A stretch of DNA of 22,876 bases from Actinomycetes bacterium (lineage in GTDB: Bacteria; Actinomycetota; Acidimicrobiia; Acidimicrobiales; CADCSY01), in assembly GCA_025464025.1 (NCBI GenBank), contig JAODBP010000131.1, forward strand, positions 1 to 22,876, in the 5' to 3' direction. A model generated the notes under the pieces. The model worked only from the letters and a program-made list of their open reading frames with translations, was not told the DNA's origin and searched no databases. Made by a program: the position numbers and the translations under genes. Position 1 is the first letter of the stretch. Each line of letters begins with the position of its first letter. Positions 8,601 through 14,160 of this stretch are shown one piece after another.

Positions 8601-9862
8601 AGGCCCATCCCGCCGGCGGCGGACATGGCCCACCCCTTCGGCAACGCACCGATGTCGGCCGACAGCCAGGACGCGGGCACGAGCGACTCGGCCAGCGTGG
8701 TGCCTCCGCTGCCCTTCACGTAGAGCTTGAGCGTGGCGCTCCCGGTGGCGCTCTTGTACCAGTCGACGCTGATCGAGACCGGCGAGCCCGCCGTCAGCGA
8801 GACGCTCGACCCGTACACCGGCGCGCCGGCCGTCTGGTCGGTCCACGAGTTGACCACGAGGCTGTTGTTGACGCGGATCTTCACGCCGTCGCTCGTCGTC
8901 GCGCCGAACAGGTAGGTGCCCGTGGTCGGGGCGGTGACGTTGCCGACCCAGCGCACGATCGTGTTCGTCGCCGTCATGCCGGGCGCGGGCGCGCCGGTGC
9001 CCCAGTCGAACGTGAGCTCGGCGTCCCGACGGACCACCGAGGGGTCCTCGCCGGTGTCGACGGTGTGGTTGCCGTTGGCGTCCTTCGTGTAGGTGCCGAT
9101 GAGGCCGGGCGACGGCGGCGTCTGCGAGTTGTAGGTCATCTGCACGCCGATGGAGCCGGCCAGCGAACCCACGGAGGCCGTTCCGGCGGACACGAGCAGG
9201 TTGCCGCTCGAGAGGTTCACGCTGGCCGGACCGACCGAATCGAACGGGAACGTCTGGCGCATGCCGAGCCGGTAGTCGACCCGGAACGACTGCACCCAGC
9301 CGGGCGCCGTGCCGACCGGGTGCGTCGCATCGGTCGTGTACGTGTGCCAGTAGTAGGTGACCCCGTCCTTGAGGGCCCCATCGGGGAGCTGGAGCGAGGT
9401 GGTGCTCACCGTCGTGTCGATGACCACCGTCCCCGTCTCCGCATCCGGCTTGGTCGTGACCTTGAACCGGTAGCCGATCGGGTCGCTCTCGTCGTCGTAG
9501 GACTCGTAGACGCTGAGGGTCGGCGTCGATGTGGTGATCACCGACCCATCCGCCGGCGCCGTCGGGTAGGTCACATACGGCGCGTTGCCACTGGCGGCGT
9601 GGAGGCTCACGTCGGCCGCGTCCAGATCGCCCTCGCCGTGGAAGGAGGACGTGCCCACCGGCCTCCGCGGCAGCACCTTCTTCACCGGCGCTGACTTCAG
9701 CGCCGGAAGCGCAGCCGCGCTCGGGTAGCGCTTGCCGCCGATGCGCGTCGCCTCGGTCGCCGGCACCACCACCAGGCCGAGCGCCAGCAGCGCCATGGCC
9801 AGGGTGGCGACCCCGGAACGCCGGGATCGGGACGGTTCCGGCGCCAACGCGTGCTTCGGCAT
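2684..9862 (-). CDS. Giant secreted Rhs/YD-repeat polymorphic toxin with two PA14-like and three glycine-rich domains
   Basis: The 2392-residue protein starts at the ATG at 9862, five bases after an AGGGGAG ribosome site. A possible start 48 bases upstream lacks one. Domain order: Sec signal peptide (1-40: basic, then LAMALLALGLVVV, cut near PATEA); Ig/Fn3-like segment (about 95-200); PA14-like domain 1 (252-385, GLIGTYTKDANG to LKLYVKG); YD repeats (514-730); PA14-like domain 2 (761-876); glycine-rich domain 1 (885-1129); YD repeats (1145-1450); glycine-rich domain 2 (1460-1721); YD repeats (1728-1825); glycine-rich domain 3 (1828-2072); Rhs core (2078-2270, ending LGRFLEVDPVEGG and PVNGYDLDGT); variable tip (2271-2392). 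YD repeats read YDxxGR, for example YDSNGRLSK. Rhs repeats normally form a shell around a toxic C-terminus, as in WapA of Gram-positive bacteria. The tip has a Pro/Lys-rich linker, then a glycine-zipper hydrophobic stretch and no catalytic motif, so pore formation is likelier than enzymatic attack. The PA14 and glycine-rich parts may bind surface glycans or wall, by inference. Confidence 0.88.
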   Translation of the reverse strand: MPKHALAPEPSRSRRSGVATLAMALLALGLVVVPATEATRIGGKRYPSAAALPALKSAPVKKVLPRRPVGTSSFHGEGDLDAADVSLHAASGNAPYVTYPTAPADGSVITTSTPTLSVYESYDDESDPIGYRFKVTTKPDAETGTVVIDTTVSTTSLQLPDGALKDGVTYYWHTYTTDATHPVGTAPGWVQSFRVDYRLGMRQTFPFDSVGPASVNLSSGNLLVSAGTASVGSLAGSIGVQMTYNSQTPPSPGLIGTYTKDANGNHTVDTGEDPSVVRRDAELTFDWGTGAPAPGMTATNTIVRWVGNVTAPTTGTYLFGATTSDGVKIRVNNSLVVNSWTDQTAGAPVYGSSVSLTAGSPVSISVDWYKSATGSATLKLYVKGSGGTTLAESLVPASWLSADIGALPKGWAMSAAGGMGLSYVRAEVSDTKVTLIGPDGSTHVFTSTGAGYTPPKDEDGVLARDAKGGLLTLDDTDGITYVFDAAGILKSAVSSTNLKAAHTYTWSTPSGSDLPRLTAITDPVSGRSVTLRYGGDSSCPSSAPSGFDSAAPGGMLCSVELWDGSVTKLWYVSGRLARVENPGAAVTDFAYDSNGRLSKIRDSLAADMVAAGQRTDDDTTRTLISYDSNGRVSGVQLGEPTAGAARPGHTYDYTSSTEVRVHVTGLTEPNGWARKVTLDAQGRQLTDTDATNRTSSLEWDSSDRVVASTDAAGLKSTSIYDWAGRVTDTYGPAPTAWYGTDFKPTSAYLSQTPHHTSVYDEGWKGLDVLYFNNPTFSGAPVGHTLGIGDSSGAINGQWSSAPPVPGITATDWSARLTGEVLMAEVGNYTFAPTVAGAAKVYVDDTKVIDTTLSLTTPYNNAVANTRHRLRVELVAPTAPVVVHRIFTYSGSAESWNVPAGVTSVTVEAWGAQGSQGRNYWPALGGDGGLGGYVKSTFSVTAGQTLTAKVGGTGVMGDWYTASTGGFNGGGEGGAAGTGIRGGGGGGATTLALGSTNLTIAGGGGGGGGGGATYMGSASGGAGGASQTDGVPGSYSCCAGLAGSGGTGGNHGLGDGTEGDATTGGRGSYSGANAYYAFGGGGGGGGGYGGGGGGGTYAGGGGGGGNYTSGTSATTTNASRSGNGRMDVYWTSGASLDLVWTTPGAVSQRIPGTVLFPRYGLTTSSVDADGRKTATEYASPALGLPTASVADPAGLNLRSTSTYESVGTGYLRQLTRTLPKGAATTVTYSYYGDTETRADPCVSGWTAVSQAGMSKISTDADPDGSGSQQAIQREQVYDKTGRVVASRVVGDSGWSCTAYDTRGRVTSSVDRLGGTTTISYATAGTVSVTAPDSAGASRSTSTVVDLLGRTKTYTDELGTLSRYAYDQTGVVTATYRTFSGGSEVQVTGATYDAAGRALTSSDHLSGSARTSTYTYDTAGRLSTEERPNGVTTGHTYSTTSGLQTQVASWPTSAGGPTTTQTYNFTGSPVALALPAYVSELTVDAWGAQGGGTFGSKGGHAHAIVPVSSGETLYVRVGGRGQAGAPSSMSGAGAGGYNGGAAGGGSGMPPDYWVSNGGGGASDVRRVAQALADRVVVGGGGGGAGMATGTGTFDGNGGGATGGTGATDQGGHAGGSGGTQSAGGAGATAASGSAGSAGGTGGSAGTSGTGGAGAPGGYLGGAGGGGGWFGGGGGASNFWDDGVSINQSGTGGGGGSSYATGIDVDISDAGVRAGDGQVTISYPSSALPTWNYTYSLAGRITGKWALRSQPTTYTYDGAGRLTAAVDGSTTRRYAYDADTNRCGLGTSCDSTWEYDSADRITKSPYASSYSYNSHGNVVSTVGLSATAESQTFTYTGAVQNFVVPSGVSSVTIESWGAQGGVASAYASNSALGGYAKGTYTVTPGETLKVNVGGQGVAGMVATGESRTGGFNGGGGSSPNGMRTVSSGGGATDVRRGGTALSNRIIVGGGGGGSSWFADHGAPGGAATGGTAEAGAYSTNTITAAAGGTQTAGGAGAVSSSPGANGDAGTLGVGGAGHGGGGGGGGYYGGGGGGFGSDGMSDSGGGGGSNYVGSGTSTTSTRGVRAGNGYATISWSGGGATTPSAAITYDANDHATVVNDGTSTITETLSPSGRVLRRVVTTNATSAVTEDTSFGYSGGGDSPAYSRPTSGSTVTTYLTGIGGLVDVGGTATWSLYNAHGDVLGTTNAAGTYTAAPVTDEFGVGSTPASRLGWLGQQQRPSVGGQLGLFRMGVRLYDSALGRFLEVDPVEGGSANDYDYVAGDPVNGYDLDGTKLCVDSGCKNTVASAPNKAAKVPPSKAKPPPRSGANVAQRPNSPPTSAETPHHEPAKGGAIPGAAGLRKAAPLVWGITTGSVAGVACGATFGVATLGWGALGCGAFGGAVGSLNEHGMKRLM
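3053..3181 (-). repeat. Rhs-core repeat, copy inside the full-length rhs gene
   Basis: This is the partner of the orphan copy at 2303-2431: 129 bases at the end of the conserved core, just before the variable tip. The longest exact blocks are about 15-17 bases, for example around GGGTCGACTTCGAGGA. Recombination between the copies would delete the resident tip and the 82-aa gene and fuse the orphan tip in frame. Confidence 0.8.
6553..6643 (-). repeat. Triplet (GGN) low-complexity tract coding for poly-glycine
   Basis: A run of GGN codons, mainly GGT, GGC and the odd TAC, encodes the polyglycine stretches of glycine-rich domain 1. Similar tracts lie at about 6829-6865, 4850-4885 and 3722-3826 in the same gene. 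On the plus strand they read as CCR triplets. They are coding sequence, but as near-perfect triplet repeats they could change length in frame by slippage. Confidence 0.6.
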
Positions 9863-10046
9863 GCCTGCTCCCCTTTGCTCGCCGGCCCCGGCCGGCAGCG
9901 GTCGGCGCACGCTGCCACGGCCGCCATGTCAGAGATCTGACGACTTTTTGGTCCTGCTTCTGTCTTCGCCTGTTTTGCTGTATCAGTAGGAGGTCGGCGC
10001 GCTCTGTAGGGCGTCCGGACCCACCCCCGCACCCACAGGCGGCGCC
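9863..10046. promoter_or_regulatory. Divergent intergenic region between rhs and the LuxR-type regulator pair
   Basis: This 184-base gap separates rhs (leftward) from the first regulator (rightward) and must carry both promoters. Its middle (about 9929-9990) is visibly richer in A/T than its surroundings, with a T-run at 9954-9958 and TGTTTTGCTGTATCAG at 9970-9985. I could not assign a convincing -35/-10 pair. A 16-base palindrome (GCCGGCC-CC-GGCCGGC, 9881-9896) lies in the rhs leader just before the ribosome site. An AGGAGG at 9988-9993 has no start codon at a useful distance. Confidence 0.45.
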
Positions 10047-10664
10047 TTGACCCTCACCATCGACCACGAGCTGGCGCGCCCCACCGCCCGCCGGCTCCGG
10101 GTGGACCTGCGCGAGCCCATCCGGGTGCTCAGCCAGGCCATCTACCTCGCCCTGGCCGCCTTCGGGCTCGACCTCGCCGAGCCGGCCGACGCCGAGGCCG
10201 ACGTCGTCGTCTGGGCCCTCGACGCCCGCACGGCGAACGCGGCCGACCCCGCCCTCACCTCGGGCCCGCCCGTGCTCGCCCTCGTCGAAGGCCTGCACGG
10301 CGACGCGGTGCGCCGGCTCTACGCCGTGGGCGTGCACGCCGTGCTCGAGCGGGGCACCGACGCCGGCGTGATCGCCGCCACCGCCATCGCCGTCGGCAGC
10401 GGCCTCGTCGTGGCCCAGCCACCCCTCTTCGACCTCGTGCCCGACACCGTCGAGCCGCTCCTGCTCGACCGCAACGAGCTGCGGTGGATGCGCTCGCTCG
10501 CCAGCGGCCGGGTCATGAGCGCCATCGCCCAGGACGAGGGCCACTCCGAGCGCGACATGTACCGGAAGTTCAAGGGCGTCTACGCCAAGCTCGGCGTCTC
10601 CGGCCGGGAGGAGGCGCTCGTCCTCCTCGCCCGGGCCGACCTCCTCGGCGAGCGTCGGGTCTAG
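10047..10664 (+). CDS. LuxR/NarL-type transcriptional regulator with a degenerate receiver-like N-terminus (first of a tandem pair)
   Basis: The protein has 205 residues with a TTG start; no better start is seen, and the aligned N-terminus of its paralogue begins at about the same point. Residues 138-200 match the LuxR/GerE DNA-binding helix-turn-helix: LLDRNELRWMRSLASG corresponds to the usual LTxREREVLRLLAxG, SERDMYRKFKGVYAKLGV to SxRTVKxHLxxIYxKLGV, then a closing REEALVLLARADLL helix. Residues 20-125 have the alternating strand/helix pattern of a receiver (ADVVVWALD, PPVLALVEG, GVHAVLERG) but lack the expected acidic pocket and the conserved lysine, so phosphorylation is unlikely. It is transcribed divergently from rhs, which makes that operon a plausible target, though no operator was identified. 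It may instead act on the polysaccharide genes downstream. Confidence 0.7.
   Translation: MTLTIDHELARPTARRLRVDLREPIRVLSQAIYLALAAFGLDLAEPADAEADVVVWALDARTANAADPALTSGPPVLALVEGLHGDAVRRLYAVGVHAVLERGTDAGVIAATAIAVGSGLVVAQPPLFDLVPDTVEPLLLDRNELRWMRSLASGRVMSAIAQDEGHSERDMYRKFKGVYAKLGVSGREEALVLLARADLLGERRV
10545..10646 (+). repeat. 102-base near-identical repeat, copy 1 (DNA-binding helices)
   Basis: This stretch is repeated at 11171-11272 with only two differences (AAG/AAA and CCGGGC/CCGAGC), both silent. It covers the recognition-helix half of the LuxR-type domain in both regulators. Confidence 0.92.
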
Positions 10665-10677
10665 TCCGGCTCGGACT
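10663..10677 (+). promoter_or_regulatory. Inverted repeat after the first regulator's stop codon
   Basis: AGTCCG-GCT-CGGACT forms a 6-base-pair stem with a 3-base loop that begins within the TAG stop of the first regulator. No T-run follows, so it is not a typical intrinsic terminator. It could be an mRNA-stabilising hairpin or an operator between the two regulator genes. Confidence 0.35.
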
Positions 10678-10711
10678 CAACATCCCGGCCCTGTCGTGAC
10701 TTGGACGGGCG

Positions 10712-11287
10712 ATGGGCAACACCCTCGAACGACTCACGACCACGGTGGCCCTGCGGGAGCCGATCGACGCGCTCCGCCGCGCCATCGCCGACGCCTTCGC
10801 CGCTCGGGGGGTGGCGATCAGCGCCGGCCCCTCGGCCGACGTCGTCGTCTGGACGGTCGAACCCGGCGTCGGCGCCGGCCTTCCCATCGACGGCCCACCG
10901 GTGCTCGCCCTGGTCGAGGGCCTCGACGAGGCGGCGATCCACGCCCTCTTCGCCGACGGCGTCCGGGGCGTCATGGGCCGAGGCCGACCGGCCGACGTGA
11001 TCGTCACCGCCGCCCTGGCCGTGGCCGCCGGGCTGGTCGTGGTCGAGCCCCACGTGCTCGTCCCCCTGCCCGACACCGCTCCCCTGCTGCTCGACCGCGA
11101 CGAGCTGCGCTGGATGCGAGCGCTGGCTGCCGGCCGCCACGTGATCGCCATCGCCGGGGACGAGGGCTGGTCCGAGCGCGACATGTACCGGAAGTTCAAA
11201 GGCGTCTACGCCAAGCTCGGCGTCTCCGGCCGGGAGGAGGCGCTCGTCCTCCTCGCCCGAGCCGACCTCCTCAACGAGCGGGCGTGA
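10712..11287 (+). CDS. LuxR/NarL-type transcriptional regulator, tandem paralogue
   Basis: The protein has 191 residues with an ATG start 47 bases after the first regulator. Layout matches its neighbour: a receiver-like first part (LREPIDALRRAIADAF, ADVVVWTVEP, PPVLALVEGLDEAA) and a LuxR-type helix-turn-helix at about 124-188. The phospho-acceptor aspartate expected after the third strand is absent (VVVWTVEP), so it probably responds to something other than a kinase, or acts constitutively. The recognition half of the DNA-binding domain is identical in amino acids to the first copy, implying the same or very similar sites, while the N-termini differ widely. This suggests different inputs, or heterodimers acting on a common operator. 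Its 3' end overlaps the end of the convergent glycosyltransferase by 17 bases. Confidence 0.7.
   Translation: MGNTLERLTTTVALREPIDALRRAIADAFAARGVAISAGPSADVVVWTVEPGVGAGLPIDGPPVLALVEGLDEAAIHALFADGVRGVMGRGRPADVIVTAALAVAAGLVVVEPHVLVPLPDTAPLLLDRDELRWMRALAAGRHVIAIAGDEGWSERDMYRKFKGVYAKLGVSGREEALVLLARADLLNERA
11171..11272 (+). repeat. 102-base near-identical repeat, copy 2 (DNA-binding helices)
   Basis: Matches 10545-10646 at 100 of 102 positions, counted by eye. Identity drops sharply upstream of the TCCGAG at which it starts, much lower in the receiver-like halves, so the boundary is abrupt. Confidence 0.92.
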
Positions 11288-12434
11288 CCACTCCTTCGAC
11301 CACGCCTTCGACGACGTCGTCGAGGCGCTCGGTGAAGGCGTCCCACGAGAACTGCGACGCCCGGAGCCGGGCCAGCTTTCGGTGCGGGCCGAGCTGGGCG
11401 TTCGACATCGACGCCACCTCCTCGAGCTGGAGGGCGTAGGCCTCGGCGTCGCCGGCCTTCACCAGCCAGCCCGTCTCGCCGTGCATCACGCTCTCCCGCG
11501 GCCCGCCGGCATCGGGGCCGATCACGACCAGGCCCGACGCCATGGCCTCCAGCGGCACGATGCCGAAGTCCTCGTTGGGTGCGGTGAACACCAGCGCCAG
11601 CGACTCCCGGTACAGCTCGGCCAGCCGCTCGTCGGTCGGTGCCGGCTCGAACGTGACCGGCAGCCCCTCGGCCCGCCGCCGCAGCTCGACGAGGTACGGC
11701 TCGCTCTTGCGGTCGACGGCACCGGCGATCACCAGCGAGCAGTCGGTGCCGGCCTGGGCCAGGGCGTCGATGGCCAGCTCGATCCGCTTCTGCCACATGA
11801 TCCGGCCGGCCACGAGGAACTGCCGCTTGCGCCCGCCCTCGGCGTGCTCGCCACCGAAGCGGGTGAGGTCGACACCAGGGTGCAGCACCTCGGGCACGCC
11901 GGCCGGAGCGAGGCCGGCGGCGACGACCCGGCGGCGGGTCTCGTCGCTGTTCACCAGCACGTGCTTGTACCGGCGCCACATGCGCTTGTCGACGGCGGTG
12001 AACGCCGGCCCGATCACCCGGGTGGCGAGCTGCTTGGCCCGGCTCACCTCGGCCAGGTTGGCCTGGGCCACCGGGTCGTGGACGATCTTCAGCGGCGTGT
12101 GGCAGTAGCACACGGCCGGCAGCGTCGAGCGGGCCATGACGAGGTCGCCCAGCCCCTCGGACGACACCAGCAGCGCCTGCTCGCCCCGCTGCCCGACGTC
12201 GGTGCGGGCCATCGTGCGGGCTGCGTGCACCAGCGGGCCGAGCGACCGCTGCACCGACACCTCGGGCTCGAGCTGCACGACGTCGGCCGCCAGCAGCTCG
12301 GGGTAGGTCGACTCCGGCTCGTGGTGGTGGGTGTAGATCGTCCAGTCGTGGCGGCTGCGGTCGAGCACCTCGACGAACATCCGCTCGATGCCGGAGGTCA
12401 GGTAGACCCAGGGGTGGTACAGCGCGACCTTCAC
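11271..12434 (-). CDS. GT4-family glycosyltransferase, Alg2/mannosyltransferase-like
   Basis: The protein has 387 residues and starts at a GTG overlapping the previous stop by four bases. The N-terminal domain opens KVALYHPWVYLTSGIERMFV, the glycine-containing acceptor-side loop of GT-B enzymes, and includes CYCHTPLKIVHDP. The C-terminal domain begins near QFLVAGRIMWQKRIELAI and contains NEDFGIVPLEAMASG (about 287-301), where the two glutamates of EX7E are seen, then GPDAGGPRESV. The FGIVPLEAM form is typical of the Alg2-like mannosyltransferase subgroup, so GDP-mannose is a reasonable donor guess but not proven. It is the last gene of the polysaccharide operon, and its end overlaps that of the convergent regulator gene (11271-11287) with no terminator visible between them. 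Confidence 0.87.
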   Translation of the reverse strand: MKVALYHPWVYLTSGIERMFVEVLDRSRHDWTIYTHHHEPESTYPELLAADVVQLEPEVSVQRSLGPLVHAARTMARTDVGQRGEQALLVSSEGLGDLVMARSTLPAVCYCHTPLKIVHDPVAQANLAEVSRAKQLATRVIGPAFTAVDKRMWRRYKHVLVNSDETRRRVVAAGLAPAGVPEVLHPGVDLTRFGGEHAEGGRKRQFLVAGRIMWQKRIELAIDALAQAGTDCSLVIAGAVDRKSEPYLVELRRRAEGLPVTFEPAPTDERLAELYRESLALVFTAPNEDFGIVPLEAMASGLVVIGPDAGGPRESVMHGETGWLVKAGDAEAYALQLEEVASMSNAQLGPHRKLARLRASQFSWDAFTERLDDVVEGVVEGVVTPAR

Positions 12435-13309
12435 GAGAACCGCTCTCCGACGAGGGGGCGGCGCACGCCGCGGGCGATGCCCACGGCCACGCCACCCGTG
12501 CGGACCAGCGACGAGGCGGCGCCGGTCTGGTAGCCGTTGCGCAGGTCGCGCCAGGCCCGGCGCACGCCGTTGTCCCACAGGCCGCGGCCCAGCACCCGCC
12601 AGCCCTCCCGGCGACCGAGGCGCACGCCCTTCACGCCCATGGCCCCGAGCCCGAGCCCGTAGCCGTAGCTGATCTTCAGCGCGCCGGCCGTGGAGCGCCA
12701 CTGCACGTGGGTCACCCGGTTGGCCGGGTCGTGGCGCCCGCGCCAGCCGGCCCGCCCCAGCCGCCAGAAGATGTCGACGTCCTCGGCCGAACGGAGCGGA
12801 CCGCCGGCACCGAGGTCCTCGTCGAAGCCGCCCACCGACTCGAGGGCGGCCCGGCGGAAGGCCATGTTCGCCCCGTGCCCGCACACGGTCGGGTCGGCCA
12901 CCGCGTCGAGCTCGTGGGCGGCGGCGTGGGCGCCGACCGCGATCGGCAGGCGGGCCTCGCGATCGGCGTCGACCGCACCGGTGAGGAAGCCGAGCGACTC
13001 GTCGGCGAACGCCTCGGCCACGCCGGCGGCCCACCCGGGGGCGACGCGGCAGTCGTCGTCGGTGAACGCGACGACCGTCGCGGTCGTCGCCGCCAGGCCG
13101 GCGTTGCGGGCCCGTGACAGGCCGGGCCGCTCGACCCGCACGACCCGGAAGCCGGCGGCCCGGGCCACGGCGGCGATGGCCTCGCGGTCAACCGACGCCG
13201 AGTCGACCACGACCCGCTCGTCGTGCGCCCCGAGGTCGCCCGCCAGCGCGGCCAGCGACTCGGCCAGCAGCGCCGGCCGGTCGCGGGTGCACACCACCAC
13301 GGCGATCAC
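12431..13309 (-). CDS. GT2-family glycosyltransferase
   Basis: The protein has 292 residues. The GTG at 13309 was chosen because it overlaps the previous stop (GTGA) and has GGAGG four bases upstream; the much longer open frame above it is arginine/proline-rich and overlaps the neighbouring gene. The GT-A fold motifs are present: first strand IAVVVCTRDRPALL, the PGLSRARNAGL loop, the metal-binding VAFTDDDC (DDD at 84-86), GANMAFRRAALESVGGFDE and the SAEDVDIFWRL acidic pair (176-177), which supplies the catalytic base in inverting GT2 enzymes. A C-terminal basic and amphipathic stretch may touch the membrane. It should add one sugar residue to a lipid-linked chain; the sugar cannot be told. 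Confidence 0.87.
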   Translation of the reverse strand: MIAVVVCTRDRPALLAESLAALAGDLGAHDERVVVDSASVDREAIAAVARAAGFRVVRVERPGLSRARNAGLAATTATVVAFTDDDCRVAPGWAAGVAEAFADESLGFLTGAVDADREARLPIAVGAHAAAHELDAVADPTVCGHGANMAFRRAALESVGGFDEDLGAGGPLRSAEDVDIFWRLGRAGWRGRHDPANRVTHVQWRSTAGALKISYGYGLGLGAMGVKGVRLGRREGWRVLGRGLWDNGVRRAWRDLRNGYQTGAASSLVRTGGVAVGIARGVRRPLVGERFS

Positions 13310-14160
13310 GCCGCCTCCAGCGATCGGTGCAGGCGACGGAGGCCGCGGCCGGGGTCGCCGGCCCGGGCCCCGACGCGCGCCGCGGCGATCTCGGCGGCCA
13401 GCACGGCGGTGACCGACGGCGGCGTCGAGGCCAGGACCTTGGGCCACGTGCCGGCCGTCCGGGGCAGGCGCAGCAGGCGGCGGGCCCGGTGGTAGGCCCG
13501 GCACGCCGGCGACATCTCCTCGCCGTGGCGGTCGACGAGCCGGTCGTGGCCGGCCACCCGCTTGGCCGTGTCGGTGGTCAAGCGGTCGTCCCCCGTCGTC
13601 GTGTAGCGCGCCAGCACCTCGGGCACGACCACGGCCTCGCCGTCGCCGATGGCCCGGAGCCACAGGTCCCAGTCCTGGCACGTGGGCAACGCCGGATCGA
13701 ACCACTCGTCCACGGCCGACCGCCGCACGACGACGAACGACGTCGAGCCGAGGAAGTTCGACCACCGGAGCTGCTCGGCCGTCGTCCACGTCGGGCCCCG
13801 GTAGACGGCGCCGGCCTCCTCGTGGTGGCAGCCGACGAGGGCGACGTCGTCCCGGGCCTCGAGCACGGCGAGCTGGCGGGCCAGCTTGCCCGGCAGCCAC
13901 TGGTCGTCGTCGTCGAGGAAGGCGACCACGTCACCCGTGCTGGCCGCCACACCGGTGTTGCGGGCGGACGGGGCGCCGAGCGCGATCTCGTGGCGCAGCA
14001 CCCGCACCCGGTCGTCGTGGATCTCGACGGGCCGGGACGAGCCGTCGTCGACCACCACCACCTCGAGGTCGGTGACGCTCTGGCCCAGCACGCTGGCCAC
14101 GGCCCGCAGCAGGGCCTCGGGCCGGTCGTGGGTCGGGATGACGACGCTGACCGCCGGCAT
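13306..14160 (-). CDS. GT2-family glycosyltransferase
   Basis: The protein has 284 residues and starts at an ATG that shares one base with the previous stop (TGATG). GT-A motifs are clear: VSVVIPTHDRPEALLRAVAS at the start, EVVVVDDGSS (31-42), APSARNTGVAAS, FLDDDDQWLPGK with the metal-binding DDDD at 83-86, and TCQDWDLWLRA (161-170) as the C-terminal acidic motif. These are all the residues needed for an active inverting transferase. It differs clearly from the adjacent GT2, so the two probably build different linkages. The C-terminus contains a short helical, Arg-rich tail of unknown role. Confidence 0.9.
   Translation of the reverse strand: MPAVSVVIPTHDRPEALLRAVASVLGQSVTDLEVVVVDDGSSRPVEIHDDRVRVLRHEIALGAPSARNTGVAASTGDVVAFLDDDDQWLPGKLARQLAVLEARDDVALVGCHHEEAGAVYRGPTWTTAEQLRWSNFLGSTSFVVVRRSAVDEWFDPALPTCQDWDLWLRAIGDGEAVVVPEVLARYTTTGDDRLTTDTAKRVAGHDRLVDRHGEEMSPACRAYHRARRLLRLPRTAGTWPKVLASTPPSVTAVLAAEIAAARVGARAGDPGRGLRRLHRSLEAA

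Noticed and set aside
9988..9993. AGGAGG as a ribosome site for another gene upstream of the regulators.
   Set aside because: No ATG, GTG or TTG lies at a suitable distance downstream in any frame.
8469..10544. A long minus-strand open frame over the rhs start, the promoter gap and the first regulator.
   Set aside because: It overlaps rhs in another frame and runs antisense to a LuxR-type regulator; the translation is low-complexity with no domain.
10663..10677. Inverted repeat after the first regulator as an intrinsic terminator.
   Set aside because: No T-run follows and the downstream regulator starts within 47 bases, so it is listed only as a possible regulatory or stabilising hairpin.
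12431..13900. Extending the GT2 glycosyltransferase to 489 residues.
   Set aside because: The added part overlaps the adjacent GT2 in a different frame and is not protein-like; the coupled GTG at 13309 with GGAGG fits the GT-A fold start.
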